The notes under the pieces are model-generated. The model was not told where the DNA came from. It saw nothing but the letters and a program-made list of their open reading frames with translations, and ran no database searches. From Candidatus Liberimonas magnetica (GTDB lineage: Bacteria; Elusimicrobiota; Endomicrobiia; Endomicrobiales; JAFGIL01), in the NCBI GenBank assembly GCA_020523885.1, contig JAJAPY010000012.1:1-64000 (forward strand): a stretch of DNA of 64,000 nucleotides, in the 5' to 3' direction. The position numbers were made by a program, and so were the translations under genes. Of this stretch, positions 44,101-50,634 are shown piece after piece. The stretch's first letter is position 1; the number at the start of each line of letters is the position of its first letter.

Positions 44101-47100
44101 CCCTGGCGCCCGGGAAGCTGGGCAAGGACAGCCTTATAGATTATAATTACGAAGCGCGTAAAGGTCTTTCGATCCTTGCCCGGGCAAAGAGGCTGGGCAG
44201 GGCGGTATTTCTTACCGGGGGCCCGGGCTCTCTTAAGACCAGGCTCACCAAACATTTTGCAGATATAACCGGCAGTTTCTACTTTAAATTCCAGTCTCAT
44301 AAAGCAAGCAGCTACTCAGACCTGACGTTTACTCTTGCCCAGGATGAAACAGGGGCTTTTGAGGTCGAGATGAGAAGCTTCTATAAAATGTTAGAAGAAG
44401 AAACACGGGATATAGTCATAGATATAGATGAGGCAAATGCCAACCCTGCGATCCTGGGGGTCCTGGAGCCTTTATTGCGCGGTGAACGCAGGATTTATCC
44501 GGCATTTCCCGGGGCAAAACCGATTGACATAAAAGCAAAACACGTTTTGCTTACCATGACCGCAAATCCGGCATTTTTTTCAGGAAGGTCAGAAATAGGC
44601 AGGAGAATCACCAGCCGCATGATAATAGCGAATATGAACCAGCCCGGTATAAATGATGAAGCAAATATTATAGGCAGTATATTCTACGGCGTAAATTTAA
44701 GAGAACTAGAACCTGAACCGGAAATCGTTAAAACAGCGCAGGAAGAGGCAGTCAAGGAAGAGGAAGCCCGAATAACAATCAAGGAAGAAGTTCCCGCAGA
44801 TACCGGAGAAGATGAAACAATAACCGGTTATGAGGGTGTTGAAGAAGGGCACTCTTCCGTCGAGCCTGCTGTTGAACTTAAGGCAGAAGCAGCAAAAGGC
44901 GCTAAAACCAAAGCAAAAAGTAAAAGAGAAAAACCCCAGGAAGCTAAGAGAACAAAACCGGCTGCCCAGGAGCAGGCTAAAGCGGATGAAACAGCAGAAG
45001 AAGTGCAGACCCCTTTAGCTAAAGCAGTACAAGAAGCGCTAACTAATGCACAAGCACAAGAAACAGTAGCTAACGCAGCAGCAGATAAGGTAGCGGCCAA
45101 GGACAAGCAGTTTGAAGGAACGTCCGCTCCAGGTAAGCCTGCTGTTGGACCTGGGGCAAAAGCACCTCAAAGAGCTGATAGCGGCGAATACTCCGGCAGC
45201 CGGAAGATGGGTGAAAACGCATCCTGGACACGGGAAGAAGAAAATCCTACGCCGGAACAGGTCAGGGAATGGCAAAAGAAAACAGAACCCGCCTACGGCG
45301 TATTCAGCCCGGAAATATATCCTAATACGCGGTATAATGTATTAAATAAATTAAAGGTGACAGGCAATAAAATAACTTTATCCGGGCAAAAAGAACCGGA
45401 CTATCCCGGAGGCAGGGTAAGTTTCACTACCGCTCCTGAACGGGATTTGAAAAAGACCCACGATTTCTTTGACGGTACGTTCCCTGTCGAAGCCTTAAGT
45501 TCTTCCTGGCAGCGCGTGCCTTCAGCAGGCGCAGGTATGCTTATGCTCTCTGCAGAGGCAGTGGATGAAAACGGCAAAAAAACAGCTGTTGAGCTTGAAT
45601 TTGCAAAAGACAGCGCTGATAACTATTATGTGCGCTCGCCAAAGCAGGCTGTGCCTGTTAAAGCGACCCTGAAATACCGCGTTGCAGTGCGCGCCGCTTA
45701 CTTTAGCAGTGAAATACCTGACGGCACGTTTACTTGGAAAAAAGATATACCCGAACCTGTGGTTGAAGCCCTGGAGCTTATAGGTATAAAACAAGGAGAC
45801 AGCTATCAAAAGGTAGTATTTAAATTAACAGATTTTTTTAGGAACAAGGTTTCAAGTACCAAGGATATTGAAAATATTACAGGGAATGTATATTTAGATA
45901 TTATAAAAAGCCCTTACTCTAAGTGTGACCAGCGCACCTTCGCCTTTGTTGTTACAGCGCTCAGTCTGGGGATTGATGCAAGGATGGTAATAACCGGCCC
46001 TGAGAAGCATGCTTATCCGGAAATATTTGTGCCGTTTAATGATCTGGGCTGGGTGCGGCTCGGCAAAACCGGGCTTGGCGGCGGCGGAGACCCCATGAAA
46101 AATGACCTGAACCAGCTTGCAGGGGAACTGCATAGTGAAAGGTTTAAAAATAATCTTCCCGTGCCTGACCAATTGATAAAGGAATCTGAACGGTGGAAAG
46201 AACGCCAGGAAAAAGCTATGGCTCTGCAGGGTATTAAACCGCAGATAAAAACCATGCCCGCTGCAAGCAGCAGCGCTTTACCGGATAAAATAGAGTCTTT
46301 AAGCGTCGACAGGCAGGACATAGACCGGAGAGTCCGGTATGGAGTTGACGGTACGATAAGAGGAATAGTACAGGTTATAAAAACGAACGACCCTGTATCT
46401 GCCATGATGCTGCAAGGCCAGAGCGGTGAAACCTGGTTTGTTTTTAACCGGATAGTGAGCGCCGTTTTGTCAAAATACCGTACAACAACAAAAATGGTGC
46501 GCAGAGGCATAGGAGAAGTAGACGTGCAGGCAGTGGCAGCCGGAAAAGACAAAAAAATAAAAATAAGAAGAAAGGTGAATAAACCGCGGTCTGTGGCTGC
46601 TATGAACCTCATTGATTTTAGCGGCAGCCAGGAACCCAGGAAAAATGAGCTTGAGTATACTATAAGTATGATAGGCAGGCGGTTTTGGCAAGTAGGCCAG
46701 GTCATACCTCACAATTTTTTATGGGACCTGACCCATTTCACCAACCAGGCATTCAAGCCCGCTGTAGCGTTGGGTGAAAGTTTAACCGAAGACCAGAATG
46801 ACGAAAGAATAAAGTCTATGGCGAAACTGATCGGCAAAGGCGGCACCAATATCACCGCGGCTCTGTATTGGAAACTGCAGGATTATTTAGCCAGTCAGGA
46901 AGCGAAAAATGCTGAGGTTAAGTATCTTGTGTTAGTCACGGATGCCAAGGATGAAGAAGCAGGCATAAAAGACGGCAAAATAACAGATGTCCCGGTAAAA
47001 GTAGGAGTGGATGAAAAGACCGGCAAGGATATAGAAATCAGTTTGAAGAAGATACTTGAGCAGTATCGCGAGCAAGGCATAGAAATCATTGCTATCGGCA

Positions 47101-50100
47101 TAGGGGCAGGGGTCAAGGATATAGGTGCCTTTACCGGCCCCGGGGTGTATAATGTCCGTATCGGCCAAGGCAAGAACTATGATATAGCACTGGCCATTGC
47201 AAAAATAGCCGAACTTAAGATCACCGGGCCCGGGACCCTGCGCGATTTTGGAGGCGATATTACCGGTTTCCTGCAGCTGGCAGATCCGGATACAGAGAGT
47301 GATGAGCCTTTGACCAGTTTATTGGATCCTATACTGAAGGCAGCGGCGCGGTTTATCGCTGACAAAGGTTTTGAAAACGCTACCGTTTATGTAAATGTTC
47401 TGCGCAATCTCTTTAATGCTATTTCAGGCCTGTGGGAAGAACCGGTGTTCAGGTACGGCGGGCTTATGGTTATTCCTTCTCTTCTTGGATGCCTGGGAGT
47501 TGCTCCGTTACTTGCACTCGGCATCGGGTTGGTGTGGAGCGGCCCGGTATTTTTATTCCTGCATACGTTTATACGCTGGCTCGTGCGTTCAAGCCCGGCA
47601 GTTAAGTGGCAGGGATGGAAAAAAGAGCTTGCCGGTGAATTCTTCGTGCCGGTGCCTGCACTAAAACGTACATTGCCAAATACAGTTATGTCCTTTGTTA
47701 AATCGCAGGCCTTTGCAACGATAATATACAATGCGGTCTTTATAATATTGGCGGGTTCCAGAGCTCTTGCCTGCGGGATGATACCCGCTGGGCAGCTTAT
47801 CTCCCTGGCTCTTGTTGCCGCCATTGTTGTGCACATAGCCAAGGATATGAAGATAATATGGGGAAAACAATTAAAGGACAGCATTCTTATAAAACTTCAC
47901 GCTAAATTCAAAATAGGGTTTCATGAACTGGTCCATGCAACCGAGATTTCAGTGCTGAAGGGGCAGCAGGATATTGATATGCAGCGGGACGGGTTCATTT
48001 CAAGAACGCGGTGCGGTATTAATGTGCTTGGTATCGCGCCTGTTACGGGTGCGGAAAGAGAACAGCGTTTAAGGAACGTGCAGGGGATCATTGACAAAGA
48101 TTTTGTTCAGATCACGAATGAAACCGCCGGAATACCAGCGGTAGTTTTTAAAGGCGAGCGGCTGAAGGTATTTAGAGAGCTTATTGATGCAGGCGACGGC
48201 AGTTATGCGGTCCTGCTCCGCTTTGAACAACCGGCAGGCCTAGAAGCCCTGAGCGATGAGGATCTAAGCGAGATCGGGCACCAGGTTATAGGTTTTATTT
48301 GTAACAATGACAAGTTCAACAAAGAACTGATGCGCTATCTTCCGGGCCGCAACAGCAAGAAAGCTCTTAAACCTGATATCGTGTACGCAGAGGGAAAACT
48401 TGCCGGGTATATGCTCCCCGGCGATGATTTTGAGCAGGCGCTCAGGTATAAAAACACCCTGTTCATCGAGGTAGAAAAAGACAAGGTAAATGCGCAGGGA
48501 AATATCTCTGCCGGCGCTGATATCGTCATTTCCTATGATGACGTCACTAGGCTTGATACGGACGTTTTTATTAAAACAAAACTCGGTCCTGCTTACAGGA
48601 CCAAACTGCGGGAATCCATGATAAGCCGTGAAGCAGAACGGATAATAGAGGTCCGGCTCGGCGCAAATCCCGAGGCTGAATTACCGATAAAAGCGCAGGA
48701 ACAACTAAAGAAGATCTGCGGCGGCCAGGTTACATCGGCGCTTACTAAATGTGCTGTCATAAGGACACTGGAGCCTGTGCTGGATCCGGATAACAAAGAT
48801 TTTAAATCCAGAGAAGCCCAGGTATTATCAGCAAGAAAAAAAATGAAAGAACAAATAGAGAGGGGCTATACTGTAAAAAATATGCAGCAGCTGGAACTGC
48901 TGCCTTTTCTTTTAGCACGGACCCTGGAATTCTGGCCTTACAGGTTTTACGTTGACTTAAGCGGGCTTGACGGATTAAAAGAAGGTGAGTTTGATACCCT
49001 TATGAGTAAGCTGGAAACATTAAGCCGCAGAAACCCTGATACGCGGGTAATATTTGCACTGCCGTTGTCCCTGGAGAGCGCTGTGAGTAGCCGCATGGAA
49101 CAAAGGATACGGGCGGTGCGTAATTTTTATGTTGAGCGTTTATGTGTTCTTGGCCAGGTTATTCCGCTTGCAAAAGAAGACAACTTGTATTTCCGGATAG
49201 TCTATAATAACCTGCTAAACGAAGAAGATAATAAGAAGGCTGCCCGGCGTTTAGCCCAATCAGGAGCCGAGGGGTTTGTCCTCATGCCTCTTGAAAACCT
49301 CCAGGTTGCGCAGGTCCTTATGCAGGAGATATTAGAGGGGCTGATAGGCATCTCCCGCCCGCAGACACCGCAGGAACGGTTCATGCAGGCCTACCGGCGC
49401 CACGGGCTCGGTTTTTTTGACGAGAAAAATAAGCCTGCGATTAAAATAGAAGACCCGAATTTTAGCGAATTAGCTAAAATTGTGCGTGTTTATTTTACTA
49501 CCTATCACAAGGAGTTTATTGAACCTCAGGAAAAGAGAACTCTAGAACCCCTCAAAAGCGGCCCGTATATCTCAGGAATGCTTGCTGCCGTGCAAAAAAT
49601 AATTGAGAACGAACAATTTAGTTCCGGTGAATTATACCGGTTCCGGCTTAAAGCCGAACGGTATATTGAGAAGATAAGGGACTCGAACGGCGATGAACAG
49701 CTTGTTTTGTTTAGTGAGTTTATGGGTTTTACGCGCGGTATACTGGAATCATTATATAAAGGGAAAGATACTCCGAACTTCGTGACTGAACGGTGCGATA
49801 CAGCATACGGTGCGATCCTTATGAATGCTGTAACAGTGCCGGGCACAGCGCTTGAAGAAGTGCCCTTGCTCTTGGCCAGAGGCGATTATGGCCTGGCCGT
49901 AGAAATAGTGAATAATGAAATAGACAGGATAGATAAAAGCGCTGCTGCGGATGAAAGCCGGCTGAGGCTGGTTGAAGTGGCAGGCATGCTTTTGGAATAC
50001 CGCGGCAAAGGGTTTGGCCTGGATAGAAATATGAGGGGAAAAATAAATGAATTTATAGTACGCACTGCGGAAGACTATGTGGTTCAGCTGGCAAAAGAAG

Positions 50101-50570
50101 GCTTCCTTGAGGGGTTAAATCAAAAGCCGGACGGATTGAAAGCTCTTTTGTATACTACCTTAAACAAAGGAGCAGCAGTGCTGGGCGAACGGGGTGACCA
50201 GGGCCGTGCAACCCAATGGCTTGCTTATGCAGATAAGATACTTAATAATCTAAAACCAAAGCTAGGGCAGATATCTCAAGGCAACTATAGGGATGAGGAT
50301 ATTCCTTATTTTTCAGCATATATGAGCCTCTATGTTAATACCGTAACAGGCAGTGATTTCCAAATTGCCGTAGACAAGGTCCTGGCCCGGACTCTTGAAA
50401 GCTTTATTGAAGAGGCTGTCCTGCCCGGCGGCGGCTGGTCCGTTACCGAGCTTCTTATAGTATTGGATGTCTATGAACAAAGGTTACCTGAGTTTGGTGA
50501 TAAGATAAAGGAAACGCTAGGTGCCGGCATCAAAGCCAACCTGTATACCGCCATAGAAGTCGCCGGGTAG
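32148..50570 (+). CDS. Giant A: membrane-associated six-AAA+/beta-propeller/transglutaminase/VWA protein (midasin-like plan)
   Basis: About 6140 aa from the ATG at 32148, chosen for its signal peptide. An earlier ATG lies in the terminator. In order: TIKI/TraB-like domain 95-530; membrane bundle 738-845; AAA1 (degenerate), AAA2 (GATGVGKT 1304-1311), AAA3 (degenerate); three WD40-like propellers 1986-3168; AAA4 (GPPGGGKT 3304-3311, FDEG 3392), AAA5 (degenerate), AAA6 (GGPGSLKT 4024-4031, DIDEAN 4092); acidic/Lys/Ala linker 4188-4320; transglutaminase-like domain with C4593 and H4621; VWA with DFSGS 4823, T4900 and D4932; membrane bundle 5105-5234; HELVH at 5259; helical tail. Six AAA plus MIDAS recalls midasin; MoxR-VWA-transglutaminase also recalls bacterial MoxR operons. 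A remodelling role at the membrane is inferred. No frameshift is visible. Confidence 0.9.
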   Translation: MKRKVIAIITIFCFVFSFVIAQPLQASLERIRDINSVNEILDGFMLPASVGRITDNYSSEFGVSLGREAEVQSSEFKNQGFGSSPGLRTNNSNTVVINIQDLHCHPEVQRNISKIISIIDNKYHIKHVYIEGAYGSVDTSWLTGVKDKELNAKVLEVLMETGKLSGSEYYAALSGRNDLLFGVDDKRLHCQNVLRLNTIVSEQEQINQKIENLARDLEVLKNIYYDADNKRLDTILKKYKNGAINPKKFYKALAKYSLELDIDIRDYKNTSEFIKTFDRSFDYKKVSKELQALLGLLKQKLPYQAYQNLAVKTANFSQLQYLCLYLPKIAAKYKLDISNDYPNLKKFFDYLEISQGINSIKLISEEYKLLNEIRLRLARKKSERDIIFLIEFSRYLKDYLSYKSSSEDYDFVRENLSKFELLWKQYIGNNKLSQIKDSLGLLEDYYQVNLKRNECLLNNCMNGRVQGAGLRVQALNETAFQHKQDVSMVSKPQSFTASEQDDIVVLVTGGFHTQGISVLMKERGIPYIVITPNVTQDNAFSESVYAELLQAQTRIIKAASQRMNQPVQQGTVKGLDSLQIVVLSALGLLDKVPLLADDLMAGLYKDPKFNKNGKLDIGASNRLFGQLFKEIGDTGKTNVLVEETETGYKLSIHYADIADPDKALVKTIAYDKKCKRITGDEAVASAKLSPQEVRKALRNYVQKNKWIIPKDILTTLEDKAVNAAGLGYIGDKLKKGLSMLLAETLLLTAGTIAAKMLIHVSLLTPSPVSPIIIGAALLLGAVFSFMHSDLYREGLDRRERILLFFNRFLGGAGLSLLLFAAPLELAIPLAAGIHELWNFLALAGERYRYYEGRNLGKLVLKNMRVLSLSGPQKLYEVISGAEVLKTLGFDVKKTASGRLVIDKKDYELFNELKKSHASFNRDVLKDFPLAQSYIFSLRAQERFVKTVLEFINAYQKLPKEKKKGYEIGRDASGRANVEPLGQAILFAIKQHYGDLIGADNILKHLFHFYPFIRPSDLSNKKLLDDLFSIKPDYKNYVETAAYALATNDPVLFNLESGSDRVLMEALDRVSRDRSITVSKLWAHPFTEEGQILGQKVPRKSDNHIVLGYGELTRCIKEAGKEVETAGKEGRPPRKHVLIIKNVESMQPEVRIMLQELLNLRETTHPEFGTIRLPDNFQILFTKHEGANLQDESFYDRLIVKKVKKPAGFKPAALTAFPEQVNERNYTDYLRIDRENSAVFLVIDNTKIPLSEGQFGTLKEGLKGEDVLDAVHERSGLILDFDTIKMLYFYHQAAVTKTKILQLQGATGVGKTYTAGKHAKSQGKDFYSGSTSEGTELADFIGGFEMDASGALSFNPSTTFKERAEAENGSVIALSEFNTLIDDQERTALAWWLVQVAEAKPGDEVGDITIRLTEVPVPEGEEVKVIRISPKTQIVVDINPADYIARGIFPDVWKEYVPVITVDKFVTGNESRKESEIDKLFLYASMYLKHGWKTEAGAVKAPGISDAKLRGQISSTLAFAYLCVVASYAGGKLGAQEKKIFSARELRRLCEDVLYDISLGKDEKTAVAKAVRTHLVAGWKEPSDQKTVIEALQEMFTYNGMKIRASAIMNLFESPKKLKETRSFASADIRAEVLALVPPESLESLNKPTGFTEFVTDQMLTKGRLVHINVEPDTDLQHEIKNLESSVNGTIKTIPVTDKTDRFMLEGGLVPTPDGLGTVFGQGLLGKLREEALRDPSKQVVYILDNIHNMRPEDAVALNEISQLPANAHILMISRSPLLWSPAEQSRYPLLCYRQANEYRRQYLAEKLLNVLKVQHKVSDIVIRNLFNLLEKTYQNLKNDFAGQPFQVQISHRKFVLFLARLSTMIAETPRGVLNSALLYEYIERAFELVFLLDFEPVQRAALSRKFLRALVQYLSTSQLTEELSAQQKMQFPKGVELVQAQFEFENGKADAVSRDAAAGKIADILKANPDIGMWEYPAPAELEKGDIVRTYRAGKASGDVPDSHKRTRAQTNDGKTWATGYVFDEVRIHTLDRDGNHREKPLDYASIALKEKEDKDKFKDKYKGKRIRTIALSSDGKTMVVGADDAITGGKVLIFNINDLGEPVYKALVPIFMDIKGIALSSDGRTLMTSDNLWTNVYTLSSEGEIIKESVINDDGTVTDEEKKDTMTSLDDEIIEVSMSISGNVLAIGKYGGVTNVYQMGDDGKPVMIGKINAGTAGTNITSLSVSGDGKTIVVTTGNKQVRVFHRGDDGAIPLLPAAVIDFDEDSIKSIAVSDDGKTLVLAHYNLTGNAQVEVYTINSYAEPFAVLQGSLDVPARQITQVAMNADGSNITVSGDDGKTYDFEKSEFIIEDNEIVLKLDSKERIPRRSLSEVCEVLDTHSSVSTPLERIKKIQEALYSTKTADGIKRIAAELRKILKSRAAALSWKTADTDKLAVSDVMYGYGITKNITDFDGSLLESAALSGDGKTIIKINASKEMSICSASADNSFIRGSSLGLQSNFIDVLAVSEDGGTVVLRNRNGDSFLMINGEIRIFPGLVPLNSGAAVSQDGSTVVFNTKKGKTYVFKINYEGEEAKISNPRIIETELIADSVSLSSDGKTLVLGMADWNTRVYRLDNDRIPGLIATLSDAKSSITSVAVAGDGSTIAVGSKDKKVYVYRVGQDGTVNQSPAVALEDAANPITSVSMNRDGTALIASDGSENLCIYNLEYGENISDKPSVLKSRITAAEKIQSASITLDGSAILAISSDKKTFLIKYAPYLINNLALATNLDSEERINLERLSTTCKLLDTKADMTPEQRLRQAHSEVINAADDIKARALEEMRTVLKTSPLSNALEYRNADELQPPDIISTYKIKNTISTGRDDEMINSLAQNDKYIVGGCSDGKVRVYAKVNDKANPDPVAFCDIEDSIISTAISGDTIIIGTSNDKKECNNVYIFRIGEREGAVSLAPVSRLSIEGKITDVVSDGNTLVVAAYTDVAKAHVYSMNKDKTIHELLSSINCPDGFDSIKLYGNTLAVSKPARDNTETVYMYRVEKNSSEPVDSFVIEESVPGLAIYEDFVVVLGFKPWESGVIMQIYNRKERKITESVSIPYLPTAIERDGNTLVVGTENGYVYVYGIVDGKISPEAIQEMHVRGGVVSLAVSDDTTAVLNDKGNIYLFGKTPSYIIKDGDKMIQIETGAVISKTKLPKLCEVVKFEQHEAALPEQKPFKQLYGKKTFYFEAGQDDTLYLNFNGKRYKTRHTLIKSIEKQGEYTPVDFSALRNPYKEGRLPCTKQDFLMRTDLLAEVEDSIVQAFAEGWHVDLEGPPGGGKTSIGREMAMLFGLPRHLFQMHGERELADLIGGFKEDSQGRLILTSEPVKDANGAVIFDKKDGKPHYRQKFLECLVHGGVYIFDEGAVGEQGRELLSWLSAVGRGDTEIYLEEFPGRTIKLEVSKDFHIVITNNTLKYPLKSEIASNIQFIYVDEDDSAPVLENLFEYILGDNTSLPKDRKTALAKIAAAVYWDVKPLIGKNLGKEKKNRYLVSKREIRRIASQVRKQVQALGPDDDMYILYKSLFVVFEVMFPHPEERILAHRIIQNRLGSDLTQQFEERLKQEIKQKFGSALTWTEACAAFVTEAMFDQDEPVCYIAEHDARAQDVIAQLADKHKAERVVIDALPEHTELEILGGSLPIFGGPGSKKSMFVPGSITKYLLKQEELENQAKRDEVIVWIRNIDQWNEEIRTALYGLLEDGYIELEDEEGSVHTYYKPPWVHLVSDLSFDNTEDFNSAFFNRWIKIGLSNEKPAGFDAEGKEDKKLKSDFEMVLEKGYSLDPLERTILTNLYAGLKEMDEKPYWARQARYDLGPEIFYMLADAIIQAKEENNEWQQLLLRIEELKKRGDTKFDPRSWSGRGPPSQKEAAALWDEYLRLEKEILAQELVTILGYRFSTRLYPSLPSDFERFRDVVQNCLFPVFGTTYLTLPDPAVHVRPEGVVESIGNVPLNPGEGALAPGKLGKDSLIDYNYEARKGLSILARAKRLGRAVFLTGGPGSLKTRLTKHFADITGSFYFKFQSHKASSYSDLTFTLAQDETGAFEVEMRSFYKMLEEETRDIVIDIDEANANPAILGVLEPLLRGERRIYPAFPGAKPIDIKAKHVLLTMTANPAFFSGRSEIGRRITSRMIIANMNQPGINDEANIIGSIFYGVNLRELEPEPEIVKTAQEEAVKEEEARITIKEEVPADTGEDETITGYEGVEEGHSSVEPAVELKAEAAKGAKTKAKSKREKPQEAKRTKPAAQEQAKADETAEEVQTPLAKAVQEALTNAQAQETVANAAADKVAAKDKQFEGTSAPGKPAVGPGAKAPQRADSGEYSGSRKMGENASWTREEENPTPEQVREWQKKTEPAYGVFSPEIYPNTRYNVLNKLKVTGNKITLSGQKEPDYPGGRVSFTTAPERDLKKTHDFFDGTFPVEALSSSWQRVPSAGAGMLMLSAEAVDENGKKTAVELEFAKDSADNYYVRSPKQAVPVKATLKYRVAVRAAYFSSEIPDGTFTWKKDIPEPVVEALELIGIKQGDSYQKVVFKLTDFFRNKVSSTKDIENITGNVYLDIIKSPYSKCDQRTFAFVVTALSLGIDARMVITGPEKHAYPEIFVPFNDLGWVRLGKTGLGGGGDPMKNDLNQLAGELHSERFKNNLPVPDQLIKESERWKERQEKAMALQGIKPQIKTMPAASSSALPDKIESLSVDRQDIDRRVRYGVDGTIRGIVQVIKTNDPVSAMMLQGQSGETWFVFNRIVSAVLSKYRTTTKMVRRGIGEVDVQAVAAGKDKKIKIRRKVNKPRSVAAMNLIDFSGSQEPRKNELEYTISMIGRRFWQVGQVIPHNFLWDLTHFTNQAFKPAVALGESLTEDQNDERIKSMAKLIGKGGTNITAALYWKLQDYLASQEAKNAEVKYLVLVTDAKDEEAGIKDGKITDVPVKVGVDEKTGKDIEISLKKILEQYREQGIEIIAIGIGAGVKDIGAFTGPGVYNVRIGQGKNYDIALAIAKIAELKITGPGTLRDFGGDITGFLQLADPDTESDEPLTSLLDPILKAAARFIADKGFENATVYVNVLRNLFNAISGLWEEPVFRYGGLMVIPSLLGCLGVAPLLALGIGLVWSGPVFLFLHTFIRWLVRSSPAVKWQGWKKELAGEFFVPVPALKRTLPNTVMSFVKSQAFATIIYNAVFIILAGSRALACGMIPAGQLISLALVAAIVVHIAKDMKIIWGKQLKDSILIKLHAKFKIGFHELVHATEISVLKGQQDIDMQRDGFISRTRCGINVLGIAPVTGAEREQRLRNVQGIIDKDFVQITNETAGIPAVVFKGERLKVFRELIDAGDGSYAVLLRFEQPAGLEALSDEDLSEIGHQVIGFICNNDKFNKELMRYLPGRNSKKALKPDIVYAEGKLAGYMLPGDDFEQALRYKNTLFIEVEKDKVNAQGNISAGADIVISYDDVTRLDTDVFIKTKLGPAYRTKLRESMISREAERIIEVRLGANPEAELPIKAQEQLKKICGGQVTSALTKCAVIRTLEPVLDPDNKDFKSREAQVLSARKKMKEQIERGYTVKNMQQLELLPFLLARTLEFWPYRFYVDLSGLDGLKEGEFDTLMSKLETLSRRNPDTRVIFALPLSLESAVSSRMEQRIRAVRNFYVERLCVLGQVIPLAKEDNLYFRIVYNNLLNEEDNKKAARRLAQSGAEGFVLMPLENLQVAQVLMQEILEGLIGISRPQTPQERFMQAYRRHGLGFFDEKNKPAIKIEDPNFSELAKIVRVYFTTYHKEFIEPQEKRTLEPLKSGPYISGMLAAVQKIIENEQFSSGELYRFRLKAERYIEKIRDSNGDEQLVLFSEFMGFTRGILESLYKGKDTPNFVTERCDTAYGAILMNAVTVPGTALEEVPLLLARGDYGLAVEIVNNEIDRIDKSAAADESRLRLVEVAGMLLEYRGKGFGLDRNMRGKINEFIVRTAEDYVVQLAKEGFLEGLNQKPDGLKALLYTTLNKGAAVLGERGDQGRATQWLAYADKILNNLKPKLGQISQGNYRDEDIPYFSAYMSLYVNTVTGSDFQIAVDKVLARTLESFIEEAVLPGGGWSVTELLIVLDVYEQRLPEFGDKIKETLGAGIKANLYTAIEVAG
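35200..37560 (+). other. Giant A segment: AAA1-AAA3
   Basis: AAA1 has a degenerate Walker A (NLESGSDRV near residue 1053), but keeps a Walker-B-like strand (HVLIIKNVESMQPEVRIMLQ at about 1134) and a sensor-like FQILFTKHE. AAA2 is canonical: GATGVGKT, the midasin/MoxR-type helix-2 insert ELADFIGGFEMD, and Walker-B-like VIALSEFNTL in which E1375 remains. AAA3 lacks a P-loop but has QVVYILDNIHNMRPEDAVAL (from 1738) and AHILMISRSP. All fit the AAA_5/MoxR-midasin branch. Confidence 0.75.
38103..41650 (+). repeat. Giant A segment: three tandem WD40-like beta-propellers
   Basis: Three blocks (about 38103-39180, 39463-40411, 40684-41640) each contain 5-7 blades of the form IxxxALSxDGKTxxVGxxxxxVxVYxxxxDG. 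Each block starts with a (D)IxxTYKIKNxI-like strand. Helical linkers at 39220-39460 and 40440-40680 separate them and are themselves related: LDSxERIxxxxLSxxCxxLDT, then RKILKS or RTVLKT. The whole block therefore arose by triplication of propeller plus linker. WD40 propellers usually bind proteins or peptides. Confidence 0.8.
41940..44660 (+). other. Giant A segment: AAA4-AAA6
   Basis: AAA4 is fully canonical (GPPGGGKTS, ERELADLIGGFKED insert, VYIFDEG Walker B, HIVITNNT sensor 1). AAA5 has lost the P-loop (YIAEHDARAQDVIAQL) but keeps EVIVWIRNIDQWNEEIRTAL and HLVSDLS. AAA6 is canonical (GGPGSLKTR, IVIDIDEANANP, LLTMTANPAFF, then GRRITSRM as an arginine-finger region). Confidence 0.8.
46320..47260 (+). 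other. Giant A segment: VWA domain with complete MIDAS
   Basis: The core strand AAMNLIDFSGSQEP gives DxSxS (D4823, S4825, S4827), KGGTNITAAL gives T4900 and LVLVTDAKDEE gives D4932. All five metal-coordinating positions of a MIDAS are present. In midasin and in MoxR partners the VWA domain binds substrate through a metal ion and an acidic residue. Just upstream is the transglutaminase-like domain, with SKCDQRTF and KHAYPEIFV. Confidence 0.85.
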
Positions 50571-50634
50571 AAATAGAGAAATAGGGGACGGCTGAGGCAA
50601 AAAAAAGGGGTTTTCAATTAACTCAATTTTTAAA

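Noticed and set aside
44828-45106. Minus-strand Ala/Ser-rich frame
   Set aside because: It is the antisense of the low-complexity Lys/Ala/Glu linker in giant A.
32148-50570. Dynein-like motor
   Set aside because: There is no linker-swing or stalk coiled coil between AAA4 and AAA5, and a MIDAS domain is present, which points to midasin/MoxR instead.
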